Of a DNA stretch of 32,840 nt, positions 25,392 through 32,840 are shown one piece after another. Location: positions 1 through 32,840 of the forward strand of contig JADGAY010000027.1 of assembly GCA_015231775.1 (NCBI GenBank), read 5' to 3'. This stretch comes from Magnetococcales bacterium (lineage in GTDB: Bacteria; Pseudomonadota; Magnetococcia; Magnetococcales; Magnetaquicoccaceae). Each line of letters starts with the position of its first letter. The first letter of the stretch is position 1. The position numbers were made by a program, and so were the translations under genes. Under the pieces are notes generated by a model, which saw only the letters and a list, made by a program, of their open reading frames with translations, had not been told where the DNA came from and searched no databases.

Positions 25392-28300
25392 TCATCCGGT
25401 TGGTGGTGCATCGAGGATCGCGCTGATTTTCTTGTACTCCTCCTCCATGGCATCGAGTTGGGCGATGGCGAGGGGGTTGTTCTTGAGTTCCACCTGTCCG
25501 CGCAGGCGCATGGCCTGCCATTTCACCCGGTAGGCGCCGATGCGGTCGGAGCCGGATAGGAACCACGCCACCTCCTCCTGGGCCTGATGGAAGTCGTCGG
25601 CCTGGAGGGCCTTGCGCAGCCGCCGCGCCTGCTCGGGCGCGTGTTCCAGGAAGGCGCGGCGTTGCCGATCGATCTCCAGGGGGTCACCTGCCACGGGCTT
25701 GAGGAGGGCGGCGATTCCGGTGGGCGCGTCGGCCTTTTCGGCGATGGGGGTGGCCGGTTTGCGCAGGAAGGGTTCCAGCGCGGCGTGCAACTCCTCGGAG
25801 CGGTATGGCTTGCGCAAGAATCCGCTCATGCCGGCCTCCTGGCACCGTTGCCGATCGGTTTCCAGGGCGTGGGCGGTACAAGCGATGATGGGAATGCGGG
25901 TGTTGGGGAACTGTTCCCGGTCGGCGGCACGGATTTTTCGGGTGGTTTCATAACCGTCGAGTTCCGGCATTTGCAGATCCATCAGCACCACGTCGAAAGG
26001 TTGGGTCGAAAGGAGGGTGAACGCCTCGTTGCCGTTGCCGGCCAGGGCCACTTCGTGACCGGCCTGTTCGAGCAGGTTGAGGGCCACCTTTTGGTTGTTG
26101 ATCAGGTCATCGACCACCAGGATGCGCAATGTCGAGGGGCGTCGGCCTCCCACGCGGCGTGGCGGGGCCGAGGCGGTGACCCGTCCCAGGGCGCGGTTGA
26201 CCGCGCGCAACAGCGGGAAACGGAGCAGCGGTTCCGAGAAGGGGACGGCATCGGTGAAGGCTTCGGCCAGCAAGGTCTCTTCCACGCGCCGGGCGGGCGG
26301 TGCGGTGACCACGGGGCGATTTTTCCAGCCATCGCGCTTGGAGAGTTCCGGCGGCACGGTTTCGGCGTTGCGCAGCAGGTGATAATCGACGATCAGCAGA
26401 TCATGGGGCGCCTTCGTGTCCGCCGCCTGGCGCAGCACGCCGCCCAACGCCTCCAGATCGGCCACCACCGTGGGTGTGGCGCCGGCCTGGACCAGGAGAT
26501 CGTGCAGGATGCCCCGTCCGGTGGGATTGTCGTAGGCGGCCACGATGCGCAACCCGGCCATGGGCTGGGTGGGCACTTCGACGCCGCCGCCTCGGGCCTC
26601 CATGACCGCCTCCTGTCCCGCCGGCGCGCGGCGTCCGGTGGCGAAGCGGGCCGTGAAGTGAAAGGTGCTTCCCTCACCCAGGGTGCTCTCCACCCAGATC
26701 TCCCCTTCCATCAGATGGGTGATGCTGCGACAGATGGTCAGCCCCAGACCGGTGCCCCCGTATTTGCGGGTGGTCGAGCCATCCACCTGGGTAAAGCGGT
26801 CGAAGATCTGATCCAGGCGATCCGTCGGGATGCCGATGCCGGAGTCCGACACCGAGAAACGCAACAGCACATGGCCATCGTGCTCCTCGGAAGCGCGCGC
26901 CACGTTGAGGAGCACCTCGCCCTTTTCGGTGAACTTGATGGCATTGGCGATCAGATTGATGATCACCTGGGAGAGTCGCAGCGGATCCCCCACCAGGGTT
27001 TCGGGCAGATCCGGGGCGATGCGGCAGTGGAAGCCGATCCGTTTCTGATAAGCGCGGATGGCCATGGTTTCGCAGGCGGCGCCGATGCGGCCATGCACGT
27101 CGAAGGGGATGTTCTCGAGCTTGAACTTGCCGGCCTCGATCTTGGAGAGATCCAGGATGGAGTTGATCAGATCCAGAAGGGTCTGCGAGGCGTTCTGGAC
27201 GATCAGGAGGTTGTCGCGTTGCACCTCGGTCAATTCGGTGCCGAGCACCAGATCGGTCATGCCGATGATGGCATTCATCGGACTGCGGATTTCATGACTC
27301 ATGTTTGCCAGGAATTCGCTTTTGGCGCGATTGGAGCTTTCCGCGACCTGCAGGGTCTCTTCCAGGGATTTGAGGAGCTGTTTGCGATCGGTGATGTCGT
27401 GGAGAAAGGCGGTGAAGATGGTATCTCCATCGAGCATGTCCGAGGTGAGCGCCATCTCCATGTCGATGATCGCGCCATCCGCGCGCATGGCGGGCGCCTC
27501 GATGCGGCGGCGCAGGGTGCCGTTGCGGTCGGTGCCGGTGGTCTTCCACTGTTCCATGCCGGAGATATGGCCAGCCCGTTGATCGGGGGGGATGATCAAC
27601 TCGACCACGGTCTTGCCGATGGCCTCATGGGTCGCGTAGCCGAAGAGCTTTTCCGCCGCCGGGTTGAAGCCGATCACGCGACCCTCGGCATCGGCGGTGA
27701 TGATGGCGTCGAGGGCGGAGTTGAGGATCGACCCGAGCCGTTTTTCGCGACTTTTGAGCTGTTCGTGGGCCTCCATCAAACGGCTGGTGCGTTCGGCCAC
27801 GAGGTTTTCGAAGTGGACGTTCTTTTCGATGATCTCGATGTTCTGGGATACCCGGCACAACAGTTCCTCGTCGCGGAACGGCTTGGTGAGGAAGTCGTTG
27901 GCGCCGGCCTTGAGGAACTGGGTGGCCATGTCGGTGCTGCCGTGGGAGGAGAGCCCGATGATGGCGGTGCGATCGCGGGTGTGGCGGGGTCGGATGCGTT
28001 TGATGAGTTGAAAGCCGTTCATGCCCGGCATTTCGTAATCGACGAGGATCAGGCGCACATCCGGGTGTTCCTGGAGCCGTTCGAGGGCCGATGGGCCATC
28101 GGCGGCCTCGAGCACCTGGAAGTTGCACCGTTTGAGGAACTGTTGGACATGGTGGCGTGAGCTTTTGGAGTCATCGACGACCATGGCCTTGATGGCGGCG
28201 TTTTTGCGGAGCCGGTCGATGAAGTAGAGCACCGCGTCGATGCTGCTGGCGTTGTCCTTGATGAAGTAGTCGAGCACCCGTTTGGAGACCACGCTGGCGC

Positions 28301-28565
28301 GCACGTCGTCCTTGATTTCGCCGGTGAAGACCACGGAGGGGATGTTGAGGGACTGGATGAAATCGACGATTTCGCCGTTGGGGGCGTCGGAGAGATAGAG
28401 TCCCAGGATGCCGAGAAAGAAATCGCTCCCCTCCTGGCGCACGATCTCCTTGGCCGAGGCCATGGAGGCGGCCCAGAAGACCTGGAAATGCAGTTCCGAT
28501 TCGATGCGTTGCCGCAGCAGCGCGGCAAAGCTTTTGGAACCTTCCACCAGGAGGATTTTTTCCAC
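25392..28565 (-). CDS. Soluble multi-receiver hybrid histidine kinase
   Basis: The protein has 1057 residues from GTG 28565, which has GGGAG 5 bases upstream. Order of domains: a receiver-like domain with ILGLYLSD, lacking the phosphoacceptor Asp (about 1-115); an intact receiver with [10 protein letters not shown] (about 125-245); a coiled coil; PAS/PAC (about 285-400); HisKA with MSHEIRSP (His424); HATPase with [15 protein letters not shown] and GGTGLGL; a third, divergent receiver-like segment; a fourth intact receiver with [11 protein letters not shown]; and a C-terminal HPt-like bundle in which AWFLSG stands where AHxLKG is expected. No membrane helix is seen, so it senses in the cytosol. 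Final phosphotransfer probably needs a separate HPt. Confidence 0.93.
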   Translation of the reverse strand: MEKILLVEGSKSFAALLRQRIESELHFQVFWAASMASAKEIVRQEGSDFFLGILGLYLSDAPNGEIVDFIQSLNIPSVVFTGEIKDDVRASVVSKRVLDYFIKDNASSIDAVLYFIDRLRKNAAIKAMVVDDSKSSRHHVQQFLKRCNFQVLEAADGPSALERLQEHPDVRLILVDYEMPGMNGFQLIKRIRPRHTRDRTAIIGLSSHGSTDMATQFLKAGANDFLTKPFRDEELLCRVSQNIEIIEKNVHFENLVAERTSRLMEAHEQLKSREKRLGSILNSALDAIITADAEGRVIGFNPAAEKLFGYATHEAIGKTVVELIIPPDQRAGHISGMEQWKTTGTDRNGTLRRRIEAPAMRADGAIIDMEMALTSDMLDGDTIFTAFLHDITDRKQLLKSLEETLQVAESSNRAKSEFLANMSHEIRSPMNAIIGMTDLVLGTELTEVQRDNLLIVQNASQTLLDLINSILDLSKIEAGKFKLENIPFDVHGRIGAACETMAIRAYQKRIGFHCRIAPDLPETLVGDPLRLSQVIINLIANAIKFTEKGEVLLNVARASEEHDGHVLLRFSVSDSGIGIPTDRLDQIFDRFTQVDGSTTRKYGGTGLGLTICRSITHLMEGEIWVESTLGEGSTFHFTARFATGRRAPAGQEAVMEARGGGVEVPTQPMAGLRIVAAYDNPTGRGILHDLLVQAGATPTVVADLEALGGVLRQAADTKAPHDLLIVDYHLLRNAETVPPELSKRDGWKNRPVVTAPPARRVEETLLAEAFTDAVPFSEPLLRFPLLRAVNRALGRVTASAPPRRVGGRRPSTLRILVVDDLINNQKVALNLLEQAGHEVALAGNGNEAFTLLSTQPFDVVLMDLQMPELDGYETTRKIRAADREQFPNTRIPIIACTAHALETDRQRCQEAGMSGFLRKPYRSEELHAALEPFLRKPATPIAEKADAPTGIAALLKPVAGDPLEIDRQRRAFLEHAPEQARRLRKALQADDFHQAQEEVAWFLSGSDRIGAYRVKWQAMRLRGQVELKNNPLAIAQLDAMEEEYKKISAILDAPPTG

Positions 28566-28858
28566 GGGTGCTCCCGAGTTCGAGTAAACGCCTGAACCGC
28601 GCGGCGCGGTCCCAAATTTTGGCAATTCTGGAAATATACACCATTACCGCGAAACGGTCGCTGGGACAAGTGTTTGTTTTGGCAATTATAGTATAAATGA
28701 TATCCATTTGCGGCGATTGATCGTCTCAAGGAGGCGGGCCGGTGCCGGGTTTGCCGCTGGGCAACGGCTGGGGGGCGGAAAACGCCATGGATTTTCTTGG
28801 ACCCGAGGGGCGGTTTCGGATAAACTTATCTCAGACGATCGCCACCAGGAGATGCGCC
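28566..28858. promoter_or_regulatory. Divergent intergenic region with 60-base-spaced direct repeat
   Basis: The 11-mer TTTTGGCAATT occurs at 28617-28627 and again at 28677-28687, exactly 60 bases apart. The region separates the leftward kinase gene from the rightward DUF1640-like gene. On + a TATAGT hexamer (28687-28692) follows GGGACA (28663-28668) at 18 bases, a weak promoter candidate. The repeat could bind a shared regulator. No ORF in the gap is convincing. Confidence 0.4.
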
Positions 28859-29233
28859 ATGAGCAGCCTTGTCATTCCGTTCGATACGCTGGCCTTTGTG
28901 AAGAAGCTGGAGACCGCCGGTGTCCCCTCTCCCCAGGCGGAGGCACAGGCGGAAGCCTTGTCGGATGTGTTGCAGAAGGTTGAGGAGTCGCGGCTGCAAG
29001 AGTTGGCCACGAAGGGGGATGTTCTCGCCGTTAAGAAGGAGGTCGAACTGGCGAAGGCGGAATTGCGCAAGGAGATCGAGGCCGCCAAAGTGGATACCAT
29101 CAAGTGGGTGATCGCGACAGGAATGATCATTCTGGGTGGGGTGGCCACGATCAACCGTTTCTTCCCGCCGCTCTATCACCTCCCCCCCGCCCAGGAACTG
29201 CGCCTGCCAGCCCCTCCCACGACAGCGCGCTGA
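28859..29233 (+). CDS. Small coiled-coil membrane protein (DUF1640/CCDC90-like)
   Basis: The protein has 124 residues from ATG 28859, with AGGAG 7 bases upstream. The N-terminus (FDTLAFVKKLETAGVPSPQAEAQAEAL) matches the pattern of DUF1640 proteins, related to the mitochondrial CCDC90/MCUR1 coiled-coil family. A charged coiled coil (about 45-80) is followed by one membrane helix (IKWVIATGMIILGGVATI, about 81-98) and a Pro-rich tail. Bacterial members have no firm function; some lie near toxin-antitoxin or mobile regions. It faces the kinase gene divergently. Confidence 0.75.
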   Translation: MSSLVIPFDTLAFVKKLETAGVPSPQAEAQAEALSDVLQKVEESRLQELATKGDVLAVKKEVELAKAELRKEIEAAKVDTIKWVIATGMIILGGVATINRFFPPLYHLPPAQELRLPAPPTTAR

Positions 29234-29240
29234 TTTTTTT
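29224..29240 (+). terminator. Weak terminator-like sequence at the DUF1640 gene end
   Basis: The palindrome CAGCGCGCTG overlaps the stop codon and is followed by ATTTTTTTG. The palindrome leaves almost no room for a loop, so termination strength is doubtful. Confidence 0.25.
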
Positions 29241-29710
29241 GTCCTCCACTCCCCCGCCTGCCACCCATCCCGTGGGCCTCCCTTCCGCGCGGATGGCCGT
29301 TGATTCATCCCGTCCACGCACCGCGTCTCCCTTGACGCCATCTTATTCGCGTCATCTCCGCCACAGACGTTCTTGAAGAACTCCCCCGTCCCGTTGCTTG
29401 CAAATAACCTCCCGCGTCACCCCGCCACCACGATTTTCGGATCCGTCCCGCACAAGGTTATATCCTCTGATCCGAGCGCGGCATCAACAGCCGGATATCC
29501 AGATCTTGAGAGATGCCGCATGACTACCGTTGATCCTGTTCGAGTTGATTGATATGCTTTGAAATGGGATGATGAAACTTTTTGATCCTTTTTTCGGAGT
29601 AGTTATTAATGAACGTGGAGGATTGCGGCAGAATCCACTCCCTCGTGTTCAATTAAGCGAACAGTCTATGTTGAGATGCCTTGTAGTATTTACTTGAAGC
29701 GGAGCGGAAA
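29241..29710. other. Gene-poor, AT-shifting stretch before the conflict-like locus
   Basis: No recognisable gene fills this roughly 470-base stretch. Up to about 29470 it is C-rich on the + strand and has no good ORF. Beyond that it becomes clearly more AT-rich than the rest of the window. One 42-codon ORF (29569-29697) is listed separately. The composition shift and the broken genes just downstream suggest a recombination or insertion boundary. No insertion sequence, tRNA or inverted terminal repeat was found. Confidence 0.5.
29569..29697 (+). CDS. Possible 42-residue ORF of unknown function
   Basis: ATG 29569 opens 42 codons ending in TGA 29695-29697, 13 bases before the Trypco2-like fragment. 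The translation (MMKLFDPFFGVV...) matches nothing I recognise. There is no clear Shine-Dalgarno. It could be the tail of a degraded gene or chance. Confidence 0.15.
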   Translation: MMKLFDPFFGVVINERGGLRQNPLPRVQLSEQSMLRCLVVFT

Positions 29711-29866
29711 ATGGCAAATGTCGCGCTGTCGGAGATGATCGTTCAGTTGCGGTCGGAGTTGGAGAAGGCCCAAAAAGAGGGAAGTGACAAGGATATTCGC
29801 TTTGCCAAAGGAAGAGCAAAAGGTTCAAGAGCATTTGTTGAAAATTGCTCAAGCCCATTTTGGTAA
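29711..29866 (+). pseudogene. Trypco2-like N-terminal fragment, truncated
   Basis: A start at ATG 29711 is supported by GGAG 6 bases upstream. The first ~32 residues, VALSEMIVQLRSELEKAQKEGSDKDIRFA, fit the N-terminus of the trypsin-co-occurring domain 2 (Trypco2): a helix with xxIxxLRxELxxA, then a glycine-acidic turn and xLRF leading into a beta strand. A full domain of roughly 100 residues would continue with alternating strands. Here the frame instead runs into unrelated sequence and stops after 51 residues. The next ORF, in the +1 frame, overlaps it from 29784. I read this as the 5' stump of a gene left by a deletion. Confidence 0.5.
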
Positions 29867-30110
29867 TTTGTTGAGTGACAAGATTCTGATACAAGCTGCC
29901 GCGCTGGTGGCCAGGCACAGAACCAAGTCCGTTCAAGCGCATTGGCGGCCACTTCCCGGTCAGGCGGAGTTGATCGATCTGTTGCGCAGTGTATTCGAGC
30001 AGGCCGGAGTGGCTTTTGAGAAACAAAAGAGCGTGCTTGACACCGTGGCCCCCTTTGTTTTGGCCAAGGATCCGGCGGCGGCACGGAATTGGTCGGAGTC
30101 CGGGAAGTGA
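29784..30110 (+). pseudogene. C-terminal lid remnant of a MoxR-type AAA+ ATPase
   Basis: This 108-codon ORF lacks Walker A, Walker B and sensor motifs. LPKEEQKVQEHLLKIAQAHFGN, then an ILIQAAALVARHR helix, then PLPGQAELIDLLRSVFEQAGV and VLDTVAPFVLAKDPAAARNW, follow the order seen at the C-terminal end of MoxR-like ATPases of conflict modules (FPxEExxxxIIxxHF, alpha-helical lid, KPSTxELIDWLRxL, LLxKxxxDxxRA). No good start codon precedes it and the GTG at 29784 is unlikely to be used. Its stop overlaps the GTG of the SUMF1 gene (GTGA), so it keeps the gene border of an intact operon. It is probably the 3' stump of the ATPase gene. Confidence 0.5.
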
Positions 30111-32830
30111 GCAGGCGGGCGCTGCTTGGCCATGCCGATCTGGTGCGACTGGCCGGATCCTTGGACGCGGAGCGCGTGGAGGAACTGGCCTATCTGCTTG
30201 GCTATGAGAGGGAAATCAAGCCGACTCTTGCACCACCACCATCCCGGATTGAGGGCGAGGATGGCGGCAGACCGGTTAAGGAATTGCCTCGGCAAATTCT
30301 GGCTGCGCCTTTGACACCGGACTATTTTTGGAGACAGGAGCGCTTCACCATCCAGTTGAGTGATCCAGAGTTAAAGAAACGCCGAGATATCAAGCCTGAA
30401 AGTCAACGAGTGACTTATCCAGGCTGGCGGGCACGGCCCGTCATCGCGCCACCCTTTCAACCCCTGGCTCCCTGGCGGGAGTTGGTCGTGCGGTTGCGTC
30501 ATGCGCTCGGTGCCGTTGGCATGGGACCAGAGATCGACATCGACCGGGTTGTTGCTCGCATCAGTGCGGGCAAGGTGCTCGATCGATTGCCGCGCGTGCC
30601 GGTGTTCCGTTGGAGCGGTCGGTTGCAGGTGATCCTGGATCGGGGTCGCCGGTTGATTCCCTATTTCGACGATCAACGTTACGTTGCCGCCCATCTTCGG
30701 ACTTTGGTGGCCTCGTCTGATTTCATGCCGGCCATGATGGGGGACGGGGATGACATGCCTCGCTCGTTTGCCAAACACGGGGAGGAGATCCCCTACCAGT
30801 GGCCACAGCCTGGCACCCCGGTGCTGGTGATGGGTGATCTGGGGTTGCTGGCTGCGTCAGGGGGCGCAAGCCATTATTGGCTTGAGTTCGGGCAGTGTTT
30901 GCGAAGGGAGGGATGCCGTCCCGTGGTTCTGTTCCCTGGGGATCCCGTCAGATGCCCAAGGGAGATGGTCGAGGTCTGGAGCGTGGTGCCATGGGAGCGT
31001 TCCGGAAGGTTGTCGCTGGTGGATTTTAAGGTGGAACCGGTTCTGCTATTGTTGCGCCTGCTCTCCCCGGCTTTGCGCATCGAACCCGGATTGCTGCGCG
31101 CCGTGCGTCGGCTTCTGCCCGAGGGCACGATGGATGCCGGTGTTGAGGCCGAAGTGTGGCAGCACCCCTGGTTGAAGAGCGCCTCTCCCGCCGGAGCAAC
31201 GCTGAATGCCCGCCAACAGTTGGTGTTGCGTCGAGAGTTCGTGGAGTGGGTTGGGGATGAGCTGCGCCAGGAAGTGGCGCGAACGATTCGGGCGTGGCGG
31301 GCCGAACTGCCCGAGGAGATCTGGTTCCGGGAGTTGTTGTGTCTGGACCCGGCGGCGCAAGCCGGTATTCCGGGCTTTGATCTGGAGGATGCCCGACAGT
31401 ACGAACGGGCATTTTGCGCCGAGTTGAGCGGGACCGGAAAGGGTGTTACGCCGCATGGCCTGGATCTGATTTGGCAGGAGGCGAGCGTGGCACCGGCCTC
31501 CCGCTATTTCTGGTACGATCCCGAGGTCGGGTCCATGTTGGTCCAGTTGAACCATCGGTTGAACAGGGACCGCCCGGATTATCAACTACCTGAGGGGGTC
31601 ACCCCCGATCAGATTGGCCCGGATCCAGAGGACCAGCCGATTGATATCCAGGTAATCCAGATCGGTTCGGAACTTCACCTGAGAACCTCTCAACACGACG
31701 TGGGGAGTTTTCTCGCCCGGATCCGCACCGTGAATGGGTTGGTGACGGTGGGTGGGGTTGAGGAGGGAGAACCGATACTCGATACGGATAATGCGCCATT
31801 TTATCAAGGTGGTGATGATGCACCGTTTTACAAGGGTGGCGATGACGCCCCCTTTTGGAGTGAGGATGATAAGGCTCCGTTTTGGAGTGGCGACGAAAAA
31901 GCTCCATTTTGGAAATTCGGTCACTCCCGCTCCAAGGGTGATCCCGCCTTCTGGAAATCCGGCGCGCCGCCTGCCTGGGCGGACGCCTGGGGATGGGACG
32001 AGTATGGCGCGTGGGTCGAATTCGTCGTCAAGGGGGTGCGCCAGCGCATGCGCTGGATCCCGCCGGGGGAGTTCATGATGGGCTCGCCGGAAGACGAACA
32101 TGACCGGTATCCTGACGAAGGTCCACAGCACCGGGTGACCATCCGGGCCGGATACTGGCTGTGCGATACCGCTTGTACGCAAGAGATGTGGCAGGCGGTG
32201 ATGGGGAGTAATCCCAGCCATTTTCAGTCCCCGGATCGCCCGGTGGAGCAGGTGAGTTTTGAGGATGCGCGTGCGTTTTGTAAACAATTGGAGTCACTTC
32301 TGCCCGGTTTGGGCTTGGGTCTGCCCAGTGAGGCGCAATGGGAGTATGCCTGTCGGGCCGGGATCACGACACCGTTCTCCTTTACCACCACCACCATCAC
32401 CACGGAGCAGGTGAATTTTGATGGTAATCATCCCTATCTCCCGGATGATGCGAAGGGTGAGTATCGTGAGACGACCGTGCCTGTGACCTCTCTTCCTGAG
32501 AATCCCTGGGGGCTGTATGAAATGCACGGCAATGTACAGGAGTGGTGCCAGGATACTTGGCATGAAAACTACTCTAACGCACCCAAGGATGGGAGTGCCT
32601 GGGTGGATGTGAATGTTGATAGCCACGTGTTGCGTGGCGGATCTTGGAGTTCCTTGGCTCGCGTCTCACGGTCGGCATTTCGGCACTGGTACGATCCGTT
32701 GTATCGCTTTGATAATATTGGCTTCCGCTGTGCCCGAGTTCAGCAAGCTCAAGCTGGAGGCAAGGAGCAAGCCGAGCCGGTCTCTGCGGAATGTGTCAAT
32801 GAAAATGAGACACTCGTCTTCAGAATTTAA
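30107..32830 (+). CDS. SUMF1/FGE-fold protein with conflict-module N-terminal region
   Basis: The protein has 907 residues from GTG 30107, supported by GGAG 8 bases upstream and overlap with the preceding stop. The N-terminus (LLGHADLVRLAGSLDAERVEELAYLLGYE) is a helical module followed by a long region (about 100-480) with alpha/beta character, including PVLVMGDLGLLAASG, perhaps a degenerate vWA or Rossmann-like fold. A repeat linker (about 563-607) joins it to a SUMF1 domain (about 645-876): IPPGEFMMGSPEDE, LPSEAQWEYACRAG, GLYEMHGNVQEWC and RGGSWSS...GFRCAR. The two catalytic cysteines of formylglycine-generating enzymes are absent, so it is more likely a binding or other oxidative domain. 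The gene is complete. Confidence 0.82.
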   Translation: MSRRALLGHADLVRLAGSLDAERVEELAYLLGYEREIKPTLAPPPSRIEGEDGGRPVKELPRQILAAPLTPDYFWRQERFTIQLSDPELKKRRDIKPESQRVTYPGWRARPVIAPPFQPLAPWRELVVRLRHALGAVGMGPEIDIDRVVARISAGKVLDRLPRVPVFRWSGRLQVILDRGRRLIPYFDDQRYVAAHLRTLVASSDFMPAMMGDGDDMPRSFAKHGEEIPYQWPQPGTPVLVMGDLGLLAASGGASHYWLEFGQCLRREGCRPVVLFPGDPVRCPREMVEVWSVVPWERSGRLSLVDFKVEPVLLLLRLLSPALRIEPGLLRAVRRLLPEGTMDAGVEAEVWQHPWLKSASPAGATLNARQQLVLRREFVEWVGDELRQEVARTIRAWRAELPEEIWFRELLCLDPAAQAGIPGFDLEDARQYERAFCAELSGTGKGVTPHGLDLIWQEASVAPASRYFWYDPEVGSMLVQLNHRLNRDRPDYQLPEGVTPDQIGPDPEDQPIDIQVIQIGSELHLRTSQHDVGSFLARIRTVNGLVTVGGVEEGEPILDTDNAPFYQGGDDAPFYKGGDDAPFWSEDDKAPFWSGDEKAPFWKFGHSRSKGDPAFWKSGAPPAWADAWGWDEYGAWVEFVVKGVRQRMRWIPPGEFMMGSPEDEHDRYPDEGPQHRVTIRAGYWLCDTACTQEMWQAVMGSNPSHFQSPDRPVEQVSFEDARAFCKQLESLLPGLGLGLPSEAQWEYACRAGITTPFSFTTTTITTEQVNFDGNHPYLPDDAKGEYRETTVPVTSLPENPWGLYEMHGNVQEWCQDTWHENYSNAPKDGSAWVDVNVDSHVLRGGSWSSLARVSRSAFRHWYDPLYRFDNIGFRCARVQQAQAGGKEQAEPVSAECVNENETLVFRI
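31793..31927 (+). repeat. Five tandem 27-bp repeats in the SUMF1 gene (APF[YW] linker)
   Basis: The codons for APF[YW] recur at 31793, 31820, 31847, 31874 and 31901, exactly 27 bases apart. They encode units such as APFYKGGDD and APFWSGDEK, with a looser sixth copy after them. Third codon positions vary among units, so the repeats are not recent slippage products. They form an aromatic-acidic linker before the SUMF1 domain. Confidence 0.9.
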
Positions 32831-32840
32831 TGTCGAGGCC

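Noticed and set aside
25587-28160. 857-residue + strand ORF opposite the hybrid kinase
   Set aside because: It is the antisense shadow of a gene with clear kinase and receiver motifs; the translation is Gly/His/Gln-rich and has no domain.
29771-29815. Programmed frameshift joining the Trypco2-like and lid ORFs
   Set aside because: Only a short A-run (CAAAAAG) is present, with no slippery heptamer in the right frame or downstream structure, and the missing ATPase core makes a deletion more likely.
31793-31927. CRISPR-like array
   Set aside because: The 27-bp repeats are contiguous, in frame and coding, with no spacers.

Overview
The window is GC-rich, densely coded DNA from a Gram-negative, probably proteobacterial chromosome. 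Supporting this are diderm-type housekeeping genes (pgpA, hemD, folB-folK, dapA, smpB, an ihfA-type gene), many large sensor kinases, an HD-GYP protein and a giant exported TPR/CHAT protein. This mix resembles magnetotactic-type lineages such as Magnetococcales. That assignment is an inference from gene style only; no magnetosome gene and no rRNA or tRNA gene was seen.

Layout. 1-117: part of a two-hairpin repeat. 160-3130: pgpA, a CinA-like protein and an exported L,D-transpeptidase, tightly packed on +. 3215-7429: a membrane GAF sensor kinase, then a receiver-DUF3369-HD-GYP protein (probable c-di-GMP phosphodiesterase), with hemD convergent and overlapping its 3' end. 8451-20628: a likely operon of a membrane hybrid kinase with HPt, a soluble receiver-kinase overlapping it by ATGA, and a 2593-residue exported protein with a beta-propeller, TPRs and a C-terminal CHAT protease-like domain that keeps His and Cys. 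20668-21084: a non-coding, nearly mirror-symmetric array of eight hairpins. 21128-24793: an MFS transporter, folB-folK, dapA and smpB. 24899-28565 (-): ihfA-type gene and a second large hybrid kinase. 28859-29233: a small DUF1640-like coiled-coil membrane protein. From about 29470 on, base composition becomes more AT-rich and a conflict-system-like locus begins: a Trypco2-like N-terminal fragment runs directly into what looks like the C-terminal lid of a MoxR-type AAA+ ATPase in another frame, followed by a SUMF1-fold protein.

How the genes may work together. The 8451-20628 operon suggests that envelope-sensing phosphorelay proteins are co-produced with an exported CHAT protein. The right-hand locus reads as the scar of a Trypco2 / MoxR ATPase / SUMF1 module in which an internal deletion removed most of the ATPase but left the SUMF1 gene intact and translationally coupled to the remnant. 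The two most novel items are the symmetric hairpin array, whose stems differ in sequence but keep pairing, and this deleted conflict module. No database search or folding program was run; family names rest on recognised motifs.
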